Shown: positions 1 to 9,219, numbered from the stretch's first letter. The stretch is DNA of 64,000 nt from Paenibacillus sp. FSL R5-0345 (GCF_000758585.1 NZ_CP009281.1:930001-994000), one strand, 5' to 3'. The notes: generated by a model from the sequence alone, not told the origin. Numbers and translations are program-made.

Positions 1-507
1 CAATTTATCTTCATCAAAGGGTTCGCAACCATGGGAGAACTCACAGGCTGGTCGTTCTTTAATCTTCCTTGGCTGGGTGATGCAACAACAGGCTTCTGGG
101 CGATTGTAATGGTTTTTGTTTGGCAGTCTTCCGGTTATCTAATGGTTATCTACATCGCTTCTCTCAGTAACGTATCGAAAGAAGTATTGGAAGCGGCTGA
201 TATAGATGGTGCCTCCCGTTGGCAGGTACTACGCAGCATTGTAGTTCCATTGATTATGCCTGCTGTAACTATCGGCTTGTTCTTGGCTATCTCTTGGTCC
301 TTCAAAATGTTCGACCTTAACCTTTCATTGACGAAAGGCGGACCATTCAAATCTACAGAATCAGTTGCAATGAATATTTACAATGAAGCCTTCCTGAACA
401 ACCGTTACGGTCTGGGTACTGCTAAAGCGCTGCTGTTCTTCGTTATCGTAGCGATTATCACCCTGATTCAGGTCCGTATTACGAAGAGCAAGGAGGTAGA
501 AGCTTAA
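1..507 (+). CDS. Sugar ABC transporter permease, MalF/CUT1 type (5' end cut by window)
   Basis: C-terminal part of an inner-membrane permease of the carbohydrate-uptake CUT1 family. The reading frame is open from base 1 without a start, so the methionine codon at 31 is internal. The coupling (EAA) loop is visible as EVLEAADIDGASRWQ followed by a proline-rich turn, which docks on the ATPase subunit. Three or more hydrophobic helices surround it. The stop overlaps the next start by one base (TAATG), so the two permeases are translationally coupled and should form a heterodimer. No ATPase gene is in view; CUT1 systems often share a distant MsmX-type ATPase. Substrate is inferred from the GH42 neighbours. 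Confidence 0.93.
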   Translation, partial: QFIFIKGFATMGELTGWSFFNLPWLGDATTGFWAIVMVFVWQSSGYLMVIYIASLSNVSKEVLEAADIDGASRWQVLRSIVVPLIMPAVTIGLFLAISWSFKMFDLNLSLTKGGPFKSTESVAMNIYNEAFLNNRYGLGTAKALLFFVIVAIITLIQVRITKSKEVEA

Positions 508-1340
508 TGAACGCTAAGTCAAAAAGCAGATGGAATATCGGCGTAGAAGTGTTGATGATTCTTCTTGCCCTTCTCTTCCTCTCTCCATTTTATTTCTTGC
601 TAGCGAACTCAGTGAAATCCTTCGGTGAAATTCTGAGTGATGCCGCAAGCTGGCCGCAGGCATTCATGTGGTCGAACTATACAAATGCTTGGAAATTAGC
701 ACGTTTCGGTGAAGCTTTCCGAAATTCGGTAATCATCACAGTGATCAGTGTTATTCTAATCTCTCTGTTTAGTGCGATGGCTTCCTATCGTATGGTTCGG
801 GCGAATACGAAATTCAATCAGATTTTGCTGCTATTGTTCGTAGCCGCAATGGTTGTTCCGTTTCAAACGATCATGATTCCTATTTTGAAGGTCGTAAATG
901 TACTTGGAGTAAATAATTCCTTCCTGGGTTTGATTATTACGAATCTAGGGATCAGTGTTCCAATGGCAATCTTCCTTTTCCACGGCTTTATCAAATCCGT
1001 TCCTCTTGAAATTGAAGAGGCGGCAACAGTTGATGGATGTAATCCAATTACCGTATTCTTCCGCATAGTACTTCCTTTGCTGAAGCCAATGGTAATGACA
1101 ACGATCGTGCTTAATGCACTTGGGATATGGAATGACTATCTGCTGCCATCTTTGATTCTTCAGGCACCAGAACTTCGTACCATTCCGCTGGCGACCTTCT
1201 CCTTCTTTGGTCAATACACCAAACAATGGGATATGGCGCTTCCGGCTCTCGTAATCGGGATTGCTCCAATTATCATTTTCTATCTGTTCATGCAGCGTTA
1301 CATTGTTGAGGGAATAGCGGCTGGCTCGGTGAAAGGTTAA
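507..1340 (+). CDS. Sugar ABC transporter permease, MalG/CUT1 type
   Basis: 277-residue second permease of the same importer, a normal length for the MalG side. About six hydrophobic helices are visible. The EAA loop reads EIEEAATVDGCNPITVFFRI, close to the C-terminal third as expected. The start overlaps the preceding stop, with AGGAGG at 491-496 upstream. The gene ends inside a stem-loop that precedes the binding-protein gene. Together with the neighbours it resembles the ganP/ganQ pair for galactan oligosaccharides of Bacillus, but gene order differs, so the substrate remains inference. Confidence 0.93.
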   Translation: MNAKSKSRWNIGVEVLMILLALLFLSPFYFLLANSVKSFGEILSDAASWPQAFMWSNYTNAWKLARFGEAFRNSVIITVISVILISLFSAMASYRMVRANTKFNQILLLLFVAAMVVPFQTIMIPILKVVNVLGVNNSFLGLIITNLGISVPMAIFLFHGFIKSVPLEIEEAATVDGCNPITVFFRIVLPLLKPMVMTTIVLNALGIWNDYLLPSLILQAPELRTIPLATFSFFGQYTKQWDMALPALVIGIAPIIIFYLFMQRYIVEGIAAGSVKG

Positions 1341-1349
1341 CACCGAGCC
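1323..1349 (+). promoter_or_regulatory. Intercistronic stem-loop spanning a stop codon
   Basis: A perfect 9-bp stem (GGCTCGGTG at 1323-1331, CACCGAGCC at 1341-1349) with a 9-base loop contains the permease stop codon. No U-tract follows, so it is not a standard terminator. Hairpins at this position in sugar importer operons commonly stabilise or partition mRNA so that the binding protein is made in excess. That role here is inferred. Confidence 0.5.
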
Positions 1350-1401
1350 CTCCGTTCCAAATATTTTAATAGTAGTCCACTATCTTAAGGGGGAAAATAT
1401 A

Positions 1402-2703
1402 ATGAATAAGAAACGTTCAGCAATTGCTCTTTCGGCAGTCATGGCGATGAGTTTAGCATTAACAGCATGTGGTGGAGGCAATAACGCTTCTAGTAACTCA
1501 CAAAATGGAAGCGCTGGCACAGATAAGGGTGAAGTAAAGACCGTTAAGATCTTTCAATTCAAAACTGAAATCGTTGAAGGTCTTAATGAGCTTAAGGTTG
1601 AATTTGAAAAAGAATACCCTAACATCAAGCTGGATATCCAAACCGTTGGTGGTGGTGCCGACTATGCTGCAGCACTGAAGACTAAATTTGCTTCCGGCGA
1701 CGCACCTGACATTTTCTCAAATGGTGGATATGCTGAAATGGAGCTTTGGGGAGATAAGATGGAAGATCTGTCCGATCAACCTTGGGTGAAAGATCTAATT
1801 CCTATGGCAGCAGAGCCAATGACTAAAGATGGTAAAGTATACGGTATGCCAATGAACCTTGAAGGAATTGGTTTTGTATATAACAAAGACTTGTTTGAAA
1901 AAGCAGGCATCACTGAAACGCCAAAAACATTGTCACAACTAGAAGAAGCAGCTAAGAAATTGCAAGCGATCGGTGTAACTCCTTTTGGTAATGCATATCA
2001 AGAATGGTGGCTCCTTGGTAACCAAGGGATCAGCGTAGCCTTTGCACAACAAGATGATGTAAATGGCTTCATTAAGAGCTTGAATGATGGTACGGGTACA
2101 ATCGTAGGTAATAAAGTGTTTGAAGATTGGAGCAACCTGCTCAACTTGACTTTGAAATACGGACAAAAAAATCCTTTGACTACAGATGCTAACACTCACT
2201 TGGCTATGTTTGCTAAAGGTGAAACTGCAATGATGCAAGAAGGTAACTGGGCACAAACCCTTGTTGATAACATCACACCTGACATGAACATCGGTATGTT
2301 CCCAATGCCAATCAATGAAGATGCTGAGAAAAACGACAAAATGACAGTAGGTATTCCTGCTAACCTTGTTATCAACAAAGATTCCGGATCTAAAGAAGAA
2401 GCTAAAACATTCTTGAACTGGTTGGTAACTTCTGATATGGGTAAAGAGTACATCGTTAAAAAATGGAAATTCATCCCTGCTTTGTCCACCATCGAAGCAA
2501 CTCCTGAAGATATCGGTAAACTTGGATCTGACGTATGGAACTATGTAAAAGAAGACAAAGTATATGGTTTGCAATCCTCTAAATTCCCTGATGGTGTAAC
2601 TCAAGAATTTGCTAGTGTTATTCAACAGATGATTGCTGGCAAAGTGGATGTGAATGGCTGGATGACTGGCATGCAAGCAGCTTGGGACAAGCTTAAGAAA
2701 TAA
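1402..2703 (+). CDS. Sugar ABC transporter substrate-binding lipoprotein
   Basis: 433-residue extracellular solute-binding protein of the family 1 (MalE-like) type. A charged N-terminus, hydrophobic core and lipobox LTAC place the acylated cysteine at residue 23, followed by a Gly/Asn/Ser-rich linker. Later segments such as FASGDAPDIFSNGG and YGMPMNLEGIGFVYNKD are typical of oligosaccharide binders. The ribosome site is AAGGGGGAAAA just upstream of ATG 1402. It follows the two permeases, with a terminator after it, so this is the last gene of the transporter operon. Binding proteins more often come first, so the order is slightly unusual. Confidence 0.93.
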   Translation: MNKKRSAIALSAVMAMSLALTACGGGNNASSNSQNGSAGTDKGEVKTVKIFQFKTEIVEGLNELKVEFEKEYPNIKLDIQTVGGGADYAAALKTKFASGDAPDIFSNGGYAEMELWGDKMEDLSDQPWVKDLIPMAAEPMTKDGKVYGMPMNLEGIGFVYNKDLFEKAGITETPKTLSQLEEAAKKLQAIGVTPFGNAYQEWWLLGNQGISVAFAQQDDVNGFIKSLNDGTGTIVGNKVFEDWSNLLNLTLKYGQKNPLTTDANTHLAMFAKGETAMMQEGNWAQTLVDNITPDMNIGMFPMPINEDAEKNDKMTVGIPANLVINKDSGSKEEAKTFLNWLVTSDMGKEYIVKKWKFIPALSTIEATPEDIGKLGSDVWNYVKEDKVYGLQSSKFPDGVTQEFASVIQQMIAGKVDVNGWMTGMQAAWDKLKK

Positions 2704-2745
2704 GTAAAACTCGTTCATAAAGATTAAAATGGACTAGTGGTTAAC

Positions 2746-2799
2746 AAAGGCGTTCTCCGTATACCTCATCATTATGAGACGGGGAGCGCCTTTTATTTG
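2746..2799 (+). terminator. Intrinsic terminator after the sugar importer operon
   Basis: A long 15-bp stem (2746-2760 with 2779-2793, G-U pairs included) is extended by an inner CTCAT/ATGAG pairing, then TTTTATTT. It lies between the importer and the GH42 gene. A GTG at 2737 would read straight through it, which argues against that start. Confidence 0.85.
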
Positions 2800-2829
2800 G
2801 ATGATAACAAGATAGGGGAGAGGGCGCCG

Positions 2830-4821
2830 ATGAAACAATATGATCTTGTTCAGATGGGTGTGGACTATTACCCGGAGCATTGGGATGAATCCATGTGGGA
2901 ACCGGATATTAGATTAATGAAAGAAACAGGTGTCAAGGTAGTTCGAGTTGCCGAGTTTGCATGGAGCCGGTTAGAGATAACGGAGGGCAATTACCAATTG
3001 GGGTGGCTGGACCGCGCGCTGGATCTTTTTCACAAGTATGAACTGCAGGTCGTGATTGGTACACCGACGGCTACACCTCCTAGATGGTTAACCACGAAAT
3101 TTCCGGACGTGCTGCCGGTATTTGCGAATGGAGAGACCTTTCACCCGGGGGTACGCGGACACCGCTGCTATAATAGTTCATCTTTGCGTGAATACGGAAA
3201 CCGTATTACTCAGCGTCTTGCGGAGCATTATAGTGAACATCCAGCTGTTATTGGCTGGCAGACGGATAATGAATTCGGTATGTTAGATTGTCATTGTGAT
3301 GCCTGTAACATAGCATTTCGTACTTGGGTAAAAGCCAAATATGTCACGCTCGATCGGGTGAATGCAGAATGGGGAACGGTTGTGTGGAGTGGGGAATACA
3401 GCGATTGGAATGAGCTTACCGTTCCACTGGGCGGATCGCCCCATCAAAATCCATCGTTTCTACTGGATTATCAACGGTTTCAGTGGGATTCAGTGGTAGC
3501 ATTTCAGAAGATGCAGATTAATATTTTGCGTACGGTTTGTCCACAGCATTTTATTACTCATAACTTTCATAGTTATCCGCAGCGTTTGGATATGTATTCA
3601 GTTGGTGCTGATCTGGATGTCGCTGCATTTGACTATTATCCGAATACTTCGCCAACCAAGCAAGGGACAACGCCGTATAGCGGGGCACTTTCACTAGACG
3701 TAACCCGTGGCATTAAACGTCAAAATTTCTGGATCATGGAGCAGCTGAGCGGATCACCGGGTTGTTGGATGCCGATGTGGAGAACGCCGTATCCTGGGAT
3801 GATTCGTGCTTATGCCTGGCAGACGATTGCAAGAGGCGCGGATACCGTCGTTCATTTTCGCTGGCGTAGTGCAGTTGCAGGGGCAGAACAATTCTGGCAC
3901 GGACTGATTGATCACAGCAATGTCCCTGGACGCAGATTTGCGGAGTTCACTCAGTTATGCCGGGAAGTTAATACGCTTGGGGAGAAGCTGAATGGAACGA
4001 CGCTAAAGAATGAAGTGGCGATTCTTCATTCTCATGAAGAGAAAGCAGCACTGGATATTCAGCCTCAGGCCGAGGGATTTGATTATTATGAGAACATTAA
4101 ACAGATTCATCGTGCCGTGACGAAGCTAGGCATGGGCTGCGATGTGATAGACCTTAGGCAGCCACTGGACGGATATAAAGTGGTGATTGCTCCGAATTTA
4201 TATTTGCTGGATGAGGAGATCGTACGTAGTTTGGAGGATTTTGCACTGACTGGCGGAACCTTGCTTGTTACCAACCGAAGTGGCGTCAAAAATACTAATA
4301 ACATCGCAGTCATGCAGCCATTGCCGGGGCTGCTTAGCTATTGCACAGGGGTTGAGGTGCTGGAGTATGATCCGATTGGTACTGAAGCCCATAAGGTCGT
4401 TGATGCTGAGGGTAACCAATATGAATGCACACAGTGGTGCGATATCCTAAGACCTGTTGTGGCATGGCCGATTGCTTGGTATGGCGATGATTTCTATAGT
4501 GGAACGCCGGCTGTAACCGTGAATGCCTTCGGAAAAGGTCAGGTTTATTATTTTGGGACTCATATGGAAGAGAGATTCTGGTCCGTATTATTGGACCGCC
4601 TATCTAAGCAGCAGGGGTTGTTTAGATTTGAGGGATTACCGGATGGAGTACAGGCCTCTGTGCGATCAGGTGATCATGGAAGCTTCTTATTCTTGCTTAA
4701 TTTGAGCCGGGAGCCGGTGACGGTCCCGTTGCCACGGGAGTATAGCAGTCTGCTGGATCACTCACTTCGTTCAGGAGAGCTGCAGCTTGAGCCGTATGGT
4801 GTAGAAATTCTGGAGATGTAG
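2830..4821 (+). CDS. Beta-galactosidase, GH42, zinc-site type
   Basis: 663-residue cytoplasmic glycoside hydrolase of family 42, which hydrolyses terminal beta-galactosides. The N-terminus MGVDYYPEHWDESMW is the family hallmark. The acid/base glutamate is in TDNEFG (E148) and the nucleophile in IMEQLSG (E304). Cysteines at about 113, 154, 156 and 159 match the four-cysteine zinc site of GH42. ATG 2830 is chosen because GGGGAGAGG precedes it and because the frame-open extension to GTG 2737 runs through a terminator hairpin. It follows the importer, so it probably cleaves the imported oligosaccharides. A second, non-cysteine GH42 lies 1.6 kb downstream. Confidence 0.95.
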   Translation: MKQYDLVQMGVDYYPEHWDESMWEPDIRLMKETGVKVVRVAEFAWSRLEITEGNYQLGWLDRALDLFHKYELQVVIGTPTATPPRWLTTKFPDVLPVFANGETFHPGVRGHRCYNSSSLREYGNRITQRLAEHYSEHPAVIGWQTDNEFGMLDCHCDACNIAFRTWVKAKYVTLDRVNAEWGTVVWSGEYSDWNELTVPLGGSPHQNPSFLLDYQRFQWDSVVAFQKMQINILRTVCPQHFITHNFHSYPQRLDMYSVGADLDVAAFDYYPNTSPTKQGTTPYSGALSLDVTRGIKRQNFWIMEQLSGSPGCWMPMWRTPYPGMIRAYAWQTIARGADTVVHFRWRSAVAGAEQFWHGLIDHSNVPGRRFAEFTQLCREVNTLGEKLNGTTLKNEVAILHSHEEKAALDIQPQAEGFDYYENIKQIHRAVTKLGMGCDVIDLRQPLDGYKVVIAPNLYLLDEEIVRSLEDFALTGGTLLVTNRSGVKNTNNIAVMQPLPGLLSYCTGVEVLEYDPIGTEAHKVVDAEGNQYECTQWCDILRPVVAWPIAWYGDDFYSGTPAVTVNAFGKGQVYYFGTHMEERFWSVLLDRLSKQQGLFRFEGLPDGVQASVRSGDHGSFLFLLNLSREPVTVPLPREYSSLLDHSLRSGELQLEPYGVEILEM

Positions 4822-4918
4822 GGATTCTAAGTAACCGATGATGGGAAGGGCATTCTTATCTTCTTCGGCGTATGATCGAATCCTTGTGCTTGTGAATGTG
4901 AATGTGAATGTGTTTGTG

Positions 4919-5104
4919 ATTGCACTCTGTGCAATAGAATTCCTTTTTGGGTGGGTGGATTTGAGATCTGTTGCAGATTGCGCAATCAGATTGGCAGGAA
5001 ACGTCCATTTTGATGGGTTTCACCAGATTCTAATGCACGAAGTGCAATAGAATGCTCGAAATGAGATGGAAAAGGGCATTCTAATGTATGAAGTGCAATA
5101 GAAT
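4919..5104. repeat. Three copies of a palindromic repeat, family A
   Basis: Imperfect palindromes of about 22-27 bases lie at 4919-4940, 5027-5053 and 5078-5104. Their consensus is ATTCTAnTGCAC, three bases, then GTGCAATAGAAT. The same unit recurs four times at 32102-32282. They sit in the 677-base gap 4822-5498 between the GH42 gene and the AraC gene. That gap also has a short GTGAAT tandem at about 4892-4911, and I see no convincing gene in it. Confidence 0.7.
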
Positions 5105-5200
5105 ACTCTTTTTGGCGGGGACTGCAGCTGTCGAGACAAGCCAGTTGGTACGATGCGGAATAGCTGAATTGGAAGGAATGGAGAGTTGGTTTGATACAGA

Positions 5201-5386
5201 ATAGCTGTACTTTCTACACTTATTTTGTGCTCTCGGTTTATGAAATGGATTTAGTTGTATTTAGTGCAGCTATAATGCGAAATATCGCGGTTCATAGCCA
5301 AATGCTGAGAATATAACTGCACAGAATACACTTATATGGATATATTCTGCTGAACAGGCTGATTTAAGTGTACAAAATGCAGTTAC
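5201..5386. repeat. Four copies of a second intergenic repeat, family B
   Basis: Units of about 22 bases at 5201-5223, 5250-5275, 5313-5336 and 5363-5386 share a core like TAGCTGCACnnnnTACACTTA. The second and fourth are inverted relative to the others, so each neighbouring pair could fold as a hairpin. The family is distinct from the ATTCTA...TAGAAT repeats just upstream. Confidence 0.55.
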
Positions 5387-5498
5387 TCTGACGCACATGC
5401 CCATACTAATGAGATTCACACAGCGATAAGCTCTGTCATCACAACCTTATGTAGCATTTCACTACGCAGAAGGCGATTAAGCTGTATACCTTAGAGTA

Positions 5499-6356
5499 TT
5501 AGTGAAGTCGTCTAAACTGCTCCGGTGTAGTCCCAGACTGCTTTCGAAAGGTGGCTACATAATGGCTGACATCACGAAACCCGACTCTCTGTGAGATGAC
5601 CTTTACTGTGAGATCAGGCTGGCTAACGAGCATTTCTTTGCTTTTGCGGATACGTAACCGTACGAAATAGGCATAAGGAGATAGCCCAAAGGTTTGTATG
5701 AATAGATTGTTGAGATAACGCCCAGATACTCCGAGCTGATCGGCCAAATCGTCAAGTCCGAGATCAGGATCACCATAATGGCTGTCCATCCATTTCAGCA
5801 GCGGCTGCAGCTTATCCACATTGCGGGAGATCGTGGTGTTGTTATGTAATTGCCCATATTTGCTTAAAGTAAGTAGAAAGCGATAAGCATCAGTGGAGGC
5901 GGTCAGACCAAACATGTCCTGTGAGGCATCATATTGATCCAGTATTTCTCTTAGCAATTTAGAGAGAGGTGCCTCTTTTTCCCAGCGGTAAAAAGAATTC
6001 ATATTCATCCCCAGCGTCTCCAAAATAGACCCTGCGGAGCTGCCGCCAAACGTTAAATAAGAGGTACTCCAGTTAGCAGCCGATGCTTCATAGCGATGTG
6101 GGGTATAAGGAAGAAGTAATACACCGCTGCCTGCGGGAAGGGAAAAGGTTTTATTGTCAAAATGAATCACCCCTTCACCGGACGCCGTTTGGAGCCAATG
6201 ATAGGTTTCGTAGCCATCTAAACGTGATACTTTTTCCTGTTGATGATTGTGACCGATGCTGTCTAATGTGATAGGTAGATGTTGTCCGCCCTCATGGGGG
6301 AACACAATTCTACGATGCACGATTCCCTTCAATGACTTCATCTCCTCTAGTTCCAT
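5499..6356 (-). CDS. AraC-family transcriptional regulator
   Basis: 285 residues with the usual two-part layout. The N-terminal 150 or so residues form a cupin-like ligand domain (GEGVIHFDNKTFSLPAGSG is the beta-barrel signature). The C-terminal pair of helix-turn-helix motifs covers about 185-285, from LDDLADQLGVSGRYLNNLF through VGFRDVSHYVATFRKQSG to TPEQFRRLH. It is transcribed divergently from the second GH42 gene across about 90 bases, so it is likely a sugar-responsive activator of that gene. The start is uncertain: no clear ribosome site precedes the first ATG. Confidence 0.92.
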   Translation of the reverse strand: MELEEMKSLKGIVHRRIVFPHEGGQHLPITLDSIGHNHQQEKVSRLDGYETYHWLQTASGEGVIHFDNKTFSLPAGSGVLLLPYTPHRYEASAANWSTSYLTFGGSSAGSILETLGMNMNSFYRWEKEAPLSKLLREILDQYDASQDMFGLTASTDAYRFLLTLSKYGQLHNNTTISRNVDKLQPLLKWMDSHYGDPDLGLDDLADQLGVSGRYLNNLFIQTFGLSPYAYFVRLRIRKSKEMLVSQPDLTVKVISQRVGFRDVSHYVATFRKQSGTTPEQFRRLH

Positions 6357-6450
6357 ATTCTTATATGCTGTGAAGATTATTTTATATTTATAGCGTGAGA
6401 TTAACCGATTACAATATATATATAATTATACTATAAAGGATGTGCGAAGT

Positions 6451-8481
6451 GTGATTAACGATAAATTACCTAAGATTTGGTACGGTGGAGATTACAATCC
6501 AGAGCAATGGGATGCGCCTGTATGGGCAGAGGATGAGCGTATGTTTAAGCTGGCAGGAATTGATGTTGCCACAATTAATGTATTTTCCTGGGCGCTGATT
6601 CAGCCTTCCGAAGACACTTATGATTTCTCATCACTAGATGAATTAATGGATAGACTATATAAAAATGGTACTTACGTATGTCTGGCAACAGGTACAGGAG
6701 CGCACCCAGCTTGGATGGCTCATCGTTATCCTGAAGTGACTCGTGTTGATGTGAAGGGCAGAAAACGCAAGTTCGGCGGGCGTCACAACTCGAATCCAAA
6801 CAGTCCGGTTTACCGCAAGTTTGCAGCGAAGCTGGCAGGAAAGCTGGCTGAACGTTATAAAGATCATCCGGCACTGGTAGCTTGGCATGTTTCGAATGAG
6901 TTCAGTAACTATGATTACTCTGATTTATCTGAAGCGGCGTTCCGTGTCTGGTTGAAGGATCGTTATGGTTCTCTGGATGCATTAAACAAAGCGTGGAATA
7001 CACGTTTTTGGGGCCACACCTTCTATGATTGGGAAGAAATTGTTCTGCCTAGTGAGCTGAGTGAAGAATGGGACGGCAACCGTACCAACTTCCAAGGCAT
7101 TTCATTAGACTTCCGGAGATTTATGTCACATAGCTTGCTGGAATGCTACAAAATTGAGAGCGATGCAATTAAGGAGCACAGTCCTAACGTACCTGTTACC
7201 ACTAACTTGATGGGCTTTTATGATGAACTGGACTATTTTGAGTGGGCTAAACATATGGACGTCATTTCTTGGGACAACTATCCTTCACTGGATACACCGG
7301 TCAGCTTCACAGCCATGACGCATGATCTCATGCGTGGACTTAAGAATGGACAACCGTTCATGCTGATGGAGCAAACACCTAGCCAGCAGAACTGGCAGCC
7401 ATACAACTCGTTGAAACGTCCAGGCGTTATGCGCTTGTGGAGCTATCAGGCTGTAGCGCGTGGTGCAGACACTGTTCTGTTCTTCCAACTGCGCCGTTCG
7501 ATTGGTGCATGTGAGAAGTATCATGGAGCTGTTATTGAGCATGTGGGACATGAGCATACGCGTGTATTCCGTGAATGCGCTGAGCTAGGGAAAGAGCTGG
7601 GACAGCTTGGTGATCAACTATTGGATGCGCGTAGTGCAGCAAAAATAGGGATTATGTATGACTGGGAAAATCGCTGGGCGATCAACCTTTCAAGCGGACC
7701 ATCCGTTGCTTTGGATTATGTAAATGAGATTCATAAATATTATGATGCACTCTATCAGCAAAATATCGAAGCCGATATGATCGGTGTCGAAGAGAATCTG
7801 TTCAAATATGAAATTGTAATCGCGCCTGTGATGTATATGGTTAAGCCAGGTTTTGCTGAGAAGGTTGAGGCCTTTGTAAAAGCAGGCGGCACATTCATTA
7901 CAACTTATTTCAGCGGTATTGTTAATGAGAACGATCTCGTAACCGTAGGCGGCTACCCTGGGGAACTGCGTAAGGTACTTGGTATCTGGGCAGAGGAAAT
8001 TGATGCACTGCTGCCAGGGATGAGCAACGAGATTGTGATGGACAAAGCATGGGGTGATTTGAGTGGTTCTTACAAATGTGATCTGCTCTGCGATCTGATT
8101 CATGCCGAGGGTGCTGAGGTTTTGGCAGAGTACGGATCTGATTTCTATAAAGGAATGCCTGCTTTGACTGTGAATACCTTTGGTGAAGGTAAAGCTTACT
8201 ACGTGGCTACCAGCCCAGAAGCTGAATTCCTGAAGGGATTCTTAGCCAACCTGTGTGCCGAAAAGAACATTCAGCCGCTAGTAACTGCACCGGAAGGTAT
8301 CGAATCTGTGCAACGTGTGAAGGAAGGCGTATCCTACCTATTCTTGCTGAACCACACCACTGGTGATTTGAGTGCGGATATTGGTGCTGCTGAGCGTACG
8401 GATCTTCTGACTGGCAATAAGGTTAGCGGTTCTGCAGTTGTGCCAGCCCGTGGAGTATTAATTTTGTCGGATAAGAAATAA
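6451..8481 (+). CDS. Beta-galactosidase, GH42, without the cysteine zinc site
   Basis: 676-residue GH42 enzyme. The family N-terminus WYGGDYNPEQWD is present, the acid/base residue is E150 in SNEFSN, and the nucleophile is E307 in LMEQTPS. The cysteines that bind zinc in the upstream paralogue are absent, so it belongs to a different GH42 subgroup and probably differs in substrate. Two in-frame GTG codons (6442, 6451) are possible. AAAGGA at 6435-6440 is spaced correctly only for 6451. An AT-rich promoter region and a divergent AraC gene precede it, and a strong terminator follows. Confidence 0.94.
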   Translation: MINDKLPKIWYGGDYNPEQWDAPVWAEDERMFKLAGIDVATINVFSWALIQPSEDTYDFSSLDELMDRLYKNGTYVCLATGTGAHPAWMAHRYPEVTRVDVKGRKRKFGGRHNSNPNSPVYRKFAAKLAGKLAERYKDHPALVAWHVSNEFSNYDYSDLSEAAFRVWLKDRYGSLDALNKAWNTRFWGHTFYDWEEIVLPSELSEEWDGNRTNFQGISLDFRRFMSHSLLECYKIESDAIKEHSPNVPVTTNLMGFYDELDYFEWAKHMDVISWDNYPSLDTPVSFTAMTHDLMRGLKNGQPFMLMEQTPSQQNWQPYNSLKRPGVMRLWSYQAVARGADTVLFFQLRRSIGACEKYHGAVIEHVGHEHTRVFRECAELGKELGQLGDQLLDARSAAKIGIMYDWENRWAINLSSGPSVALDYVNEIHKYYDALYQQNIEADMIGVEENLFKYEIVIAPVMYMVKPGFAEKVEAFVKAGGTFITTYFSGIVNENDLVTVGGYPGELRKVLGIWAEEIDALLPGMSNEIVMDKAWGDLSGSYKCDLLCDLIHAEGAEVLAEYGSDFYKGMPALTVNTFGEGKAYYVATSPEAEFLKGFLANLCAEKNIQPLVTAPEGIESVQRVKEGVSYLFLLNHTTGDLSADIGAAERTDLLTGNKVSGSAVVPARGVLILSDKK

Positions 8482-8492
8482 TTTGATGTATA

Positions 8493-8538
8493 TAAAAGAT
8501 CTCCGGGGAACCAGCTTGTCCCCGGAGATCTTTTTTTT
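8493..8538. terminator. Bidirectional intrinsic terminator
   Basis: A perfect 12-bp stem AGATCTCCGGGG (8497-8508) pairs with 8520-8531, followed by eight T. It lies between convergent genes (GH42 on plus, lipoprotein on minus); the A-rich left flank gives a weaker U-tract for minus-strand transcripts. Confidence 0.9.
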
Positions 8539-8553
8539 GTGTGCAGCATTTCA

Positions 8554-9219
8554 TTAGCTGCTGCTGTTGCTCGTGCTGCCATCTGGAGCGGTTCCTCCGG
8601 GATTACCATTACTTAAAGTAATGCTCTCCGCCACGGTGGAATCTGATTTAAGCGTATATTGGATGATATCATCGGCTTTCAGCTCTGATAAGGTGATCGC
8701 ATTTTCTTGACGCGTGCCATTATCGAAGGTAACCGCTACGATTTTCGTGTCCGCATCAATCGTAATGTCTATAGTTTCATCGGAGAAGCTTTGCTGCATT
8801 CTGCCTCCCTGTCCACGACCTTGTCCACCGCCCTCCCGCATTTCCCCCTGTGGCATCCCGCCCTCCGGCGCAGCGCCATTTCCTGTACTTTGCTCGCCAT
8901 CAGGTCTTTCCGGCGGCGTGCCGCCTCGGCTGTTTTGCTCGCCACCTTCCCCAGCACCCTGTGGTGTTGTAGGCATGTCAGATGTATAAATGGTAAGCGT
9001 AGTATCGCTGACACTCTTAATCTTGCCGAAATTCATGGACATATTAGGTCCGCCATTCTGCTGATTCCTGTTAGCTTGTGTCTGCTGAGCTGATGAACCC
9101 GTGTCTGCTTGGTCATTTGCAGCAGCTGTTTCTTCAGTCTCGGAATTCGCGCTGCAGCCAGCCAATAATAGTGAAGCGAGTAGGCTTCCCGATATTAGAA
9201 TAGGGACTAACTTTCTCAT
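8554..9219 (-). CDS. Lipoprotein with Gly/Gln/Pro-rich middle, function unknown
   Basis: 221 residues. A signal peptide ends in a lipobox LLAGC (C22), so it should be anchored outside the membrane. Residues of about 25-60 are Ala/Gln/Asn-rich. A short beta segment FGKIKSVSDTTLTIYTSDM follows, then a low-complexity Gly/Glu/Pro/Arg stretch of about 85-150. A second beta segment resembles the first in style (ITIDADTKIVAVTFDNG). The tail is Ser/Gly-rich. No catalytic motif is visible. Paired short beta segments around disordered linkers suggest a wall- or surface-associated binding protein; this is weak inference. AGGAGG-type ribosome site precedes the start. Confidence 0.8.
   Translation of the reverse strand: MRKLVPILISGSLLASLLLAGCSANSETEETAAANDQADTGSSAQQTQANRNQQNGGPNMSMNFGKIKSVSDTTLTIYTSDMPTTPQGAGEGGEQNSRGGTPPERPDGEQSTGNGAAPEGGMPQGEMREGGGQGRGQGGRMQQSFSDETIDITIDADTKIVAVTFDNGTRQENAITLSELKADDIIQYTLKSDSTVAESITLSNGNPGGTAPDGSTSNSSS

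Noticed and set aside
1939..2718. 259-codon antisense frame opposite the sugar-binding protein
   Set aside because: It is a shadow of a well-supported gene; the translation has no family features and is rich in rare residues such as Cys, His and Phe.
2737..2829. N-terminal extension of the first GH42 gene to a GTG at 2737
   Set aside because: It reads through the terminator hairpin at 2746-2799 and lacks a ribosome site; ATG 2830 has one and begins at the family's N-terminus.
4838..5050. 70-codon open frame in the gap after GH42
   Set aside because: It covers tandem and palindromic repeats, has low-complexity content (repeated Val-Asn) and no recognisable domain.
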